Below, piece after piece: positions 62,887-64,000 of a DNA stretch of 64,000 bases. Each line of letters begins with the position of its first letter. The stretch's first letter is position 1. The DNA comes from Desulfoscipio geothermicus (lineage in GTDB: Bacteria > Bacillota > Desulfotomaculia > Desulfotomaculales > Desulfallaceae), in contig JAENZP010000004.1 of assembly GCA_016841205.1 (NCBI GenBank), forward strand, positions 115,917 through 179,916, in the 5' to 3' direction. The notes beneath the pieces are model-generated. The model was not told the origin of the DNA and did no database searches. It saw only the letters and a list, made by a program, of their open reading frames with translations. A program made the position numbers and the translations under genes.

Positions 62887-63588
62887 ATGCACAGGCCTAA
62901 TCTAAATGATCTACCTCCAAATGAAAGAACTTTATTGGCAAGTTTAATCCAGCAGTATACTACCCCTGACATTATAGACATGCATTGGAATGCCGTATTA
63001 TCCGGTGTTCATAACGATCCAGCCGGGTTTCTTTCGTTTCATAGAAACTATATTGGTGGTTTGGAAGCCTTCTTATTGGAGCAGGGTTATCCACAATTGG
63101 TGCCACTGCCGGCGTGGAACCCGGCAGAACCAATACCAGAGGAATTTAATATTCCTAATACCGGCCCTGAGAGACTGCGAAATTTGAATCCAAACGTAAG
63201 TTTTTCACCAAAGTTTGACCAGGAGAATCTAATAAATTATGCCACTGTTGAAGAACTGGGTGAGGCTTTAATGATCAGACATAACTTGGTTCATGCAAGA
63301 ATAGGTGGAGTAATGAATAACCTTAGACGTGTACCAGTCGCACCTATTTTCTGGGTATTTCATAGTTTTATAGATGATATCTGGTGGGATTGGCAGAGGG
63401 TAACCGTAGTTGTTCCCTCAGTTATCGGATTGAGCCTGGCAGACGCGACAAGCATGTTGGGCAATTTTGGTTTTCGTACCATGATGACGGCGAATTTGTA
63501 TACCTCGCCTTGGATACAAATAAAGCATCAAAAGCCTGCACCTTTAACTTTAAGTCCCCGTGGTACTATAGTCGAATTGTATTACTGA
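62887..63588 (+). CDS. Tyrosinase-like type 3 copper protein with C-terminal PASTA domain
   Basis: Protein of 233 residues. The compact tyrosinase core (1-170) has all six expected copper ligands: CuA His33, His42 and His52 (FLSFHRNY), CuB His132 and His136 (HNLVHARIGG) and His159 (PIFWVFHSFIDDIWWDWQ). From about 171 to 233 a PASTA repeat follows: VVVPSVIGLSLADATSMLGN, an NFGF turn and a KPAPLTLSPRGTIVELYY end. No signal peptide is visible. GGGAGG precedes the ATG. Tyrosinase with PASTA is an unusual combination, since PASTA domains normally sit outside the cell on kinases and PBPs. Confidence 0.85.
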   Translation: MHRPNLNDLPPNERTLLASLIQQYTTPDIIDMHWNAVLSGVHNDPAGFLSFHRNYIGGLEAFLLEQGYPQLVPLPAWNPAEPIPEEFNIPNTGPERLRNLNPNVSFSPKFDQENLINYATVEELGEALMIRHNLVHARIGGVMNNLRRVPVAPIFWVFHSFIDDIWWDWQRVTVVVPSVIGLSLADATSMLGNFGFRTMMTANLYTSPWIQIKHQKPAPLTLSPRGTIVELYY

Positions 63589-63887
63589 AATAAAGAGGAT
63601 TACGTTAAGTTTTTCGGGAGATTATAAATGAGGAACGTTTGCGCTCATGAACAGGATCGATTCCGGTCTCTGGCTCCCTTTGATATGCTGGTGCATGCAT
63701 CTCCGTTTTCGGTGTATACATGAACTTTTTTATGTCTATTGAAAACAACATAAATTACCGGTTGCACTAAAGCCTCCAAAATGATAACATAACAAATGTC
63801 GCTGCTACGGCAGCGGCGCAAGAAACCAAATCAGGGCAATAATGGCAAGCGGCAATTCAATAGAACAGACGCAACCACAAATTGCCT

Positions 63888-63917
63888 TTGACACAGACAG
63901 ACACAAAGTGCTACAAT
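63888..63917 (+). promoter_or_regulatory. rRNA operon promoter
   Basis: TTGACA (63888-63893) and TACAAT (63912-63917) with an 18-bp spacer, upstream of a typical rRNA leader. Confidence 0.75.
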
Positions 63918-63934
63918 ACAATTCCGGTCGCGAA

Positions 63935-64000
63935 AACGGCCGAACGGTCCTTGAAAACTAAACAGTGCAAAGAGATGGAAATCGGAAGCCAGTCGTGAAT
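63935..64000 (+). other. rRNA operon leader (16S gene expected beyond the right edge)
   Basis: A GGTCGCGAAAACGGCC hairpin is followed by CCTTGAAAACTAAACAGTGC, the sequence commonly found just before 16S rRNA genes in clostridia. The 16S start itself is not in the window. Confidence 0.7.

Overview
The window looks like a chromosomal segment of a Gram-positive, endospore-forming anaerobe of the Desulfotomaculum/Pelotomaculum group (Peptococcaceae, Clostridia). This placement is inferred from gene order and protein character; no rRNA gene is inside the window. The support is: a spore-protein gene (SASP) next to its protease gene gpr; ylbJ beside rsmD and coaD; a DUF116 gene between fmt and rsmB; FapR, FabK and FabH fatty-acid genes; an FMN riboswitch; and frequent TTG/GTG starts with strong AGGAGG-type ribosome binding sites. 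The last bases look like an rRNA operon leader, so a 16S gene probably starts just past the right edge.

Layout. (1) 1-13.3 kb, one strand: def (3' end), fmt, DUF116, rsmB, rlmN, then a signalling and cell-wall block (two FHA proteins, PP2C phosphatase, SEDS glycosyltransferase, penicillin-binding protein, PASTA kinase), then rsgA, rpe and a GntR/RCK_C regulator. (2) 13.3-17.1 kb: a tandem ~135-bp AT-rich repeat followed by a polar amino-acid ABC importer and a small membrane protein. (3) 17.2-21.4 kb: sigma-A promoter, FMN riboswitch, terminator and ribD-ribE-ribBA-ribH. (4) 21.4-28.7 kb: rpmB, recG, SASP, gpr, rsmD, coaD, a coiled-coil protein and ylbJ. (5) 28.9-38.3 kb: DUF177-rpmF, then fapR-plsX-fabH-fabK-fabD-fabG-acpP-fabF-rnc-ftsY, with a FapR operator and promoter in front. 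(6) 38.4-64 kb, an accessory region: a frameshifted PAS kinase, CapA-like and DUF3160 lipoproteins, a second RsgA, a polysaccharide deacetylase, a Lon-type protease with a PPC-domain protein, an AGCS symporter, a Cys-rich 4Fe-4S protein, DinB, a second PAS kinase, a nitroreductase, an internally shortened extradiol-dioxygenase-like protein, HD and MBL-fold proteins, and a tyrosinase-like protein with a C-terminal PASTA domain.

How the parts work together. The FHA/PP2C/SEDS/PBP/PknB block couples muropeptide sensing through PASTA domains to septal or lateral wall synthesis. The fab block is a complete initiation and elongation set under FapR control and ends in the rnc-ftsY arrangement. The rib genes form one riboswitch-controlled unit. 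SASP and its protease converge on one another.

Most notable observations. The tyrosinase-like protein is fused to a PASTA domain. fabK appears to start at ATT. A tandem ~135-bp structured element precedes the amino-acid transporter. Two nearly identical GGGGTCAGACC palindromes flank lon/PPC, one of them abutting a duplicated piece of the 4Fe-4S gene. Several spacers hold gene remnants (NAPRTase, OpuAA/ProV-like ATPase, a methionine-synthase-like N terminus). The extradiol-like protein has lost about 60 residues in frame. The HD gene may be transcribed without a leader.
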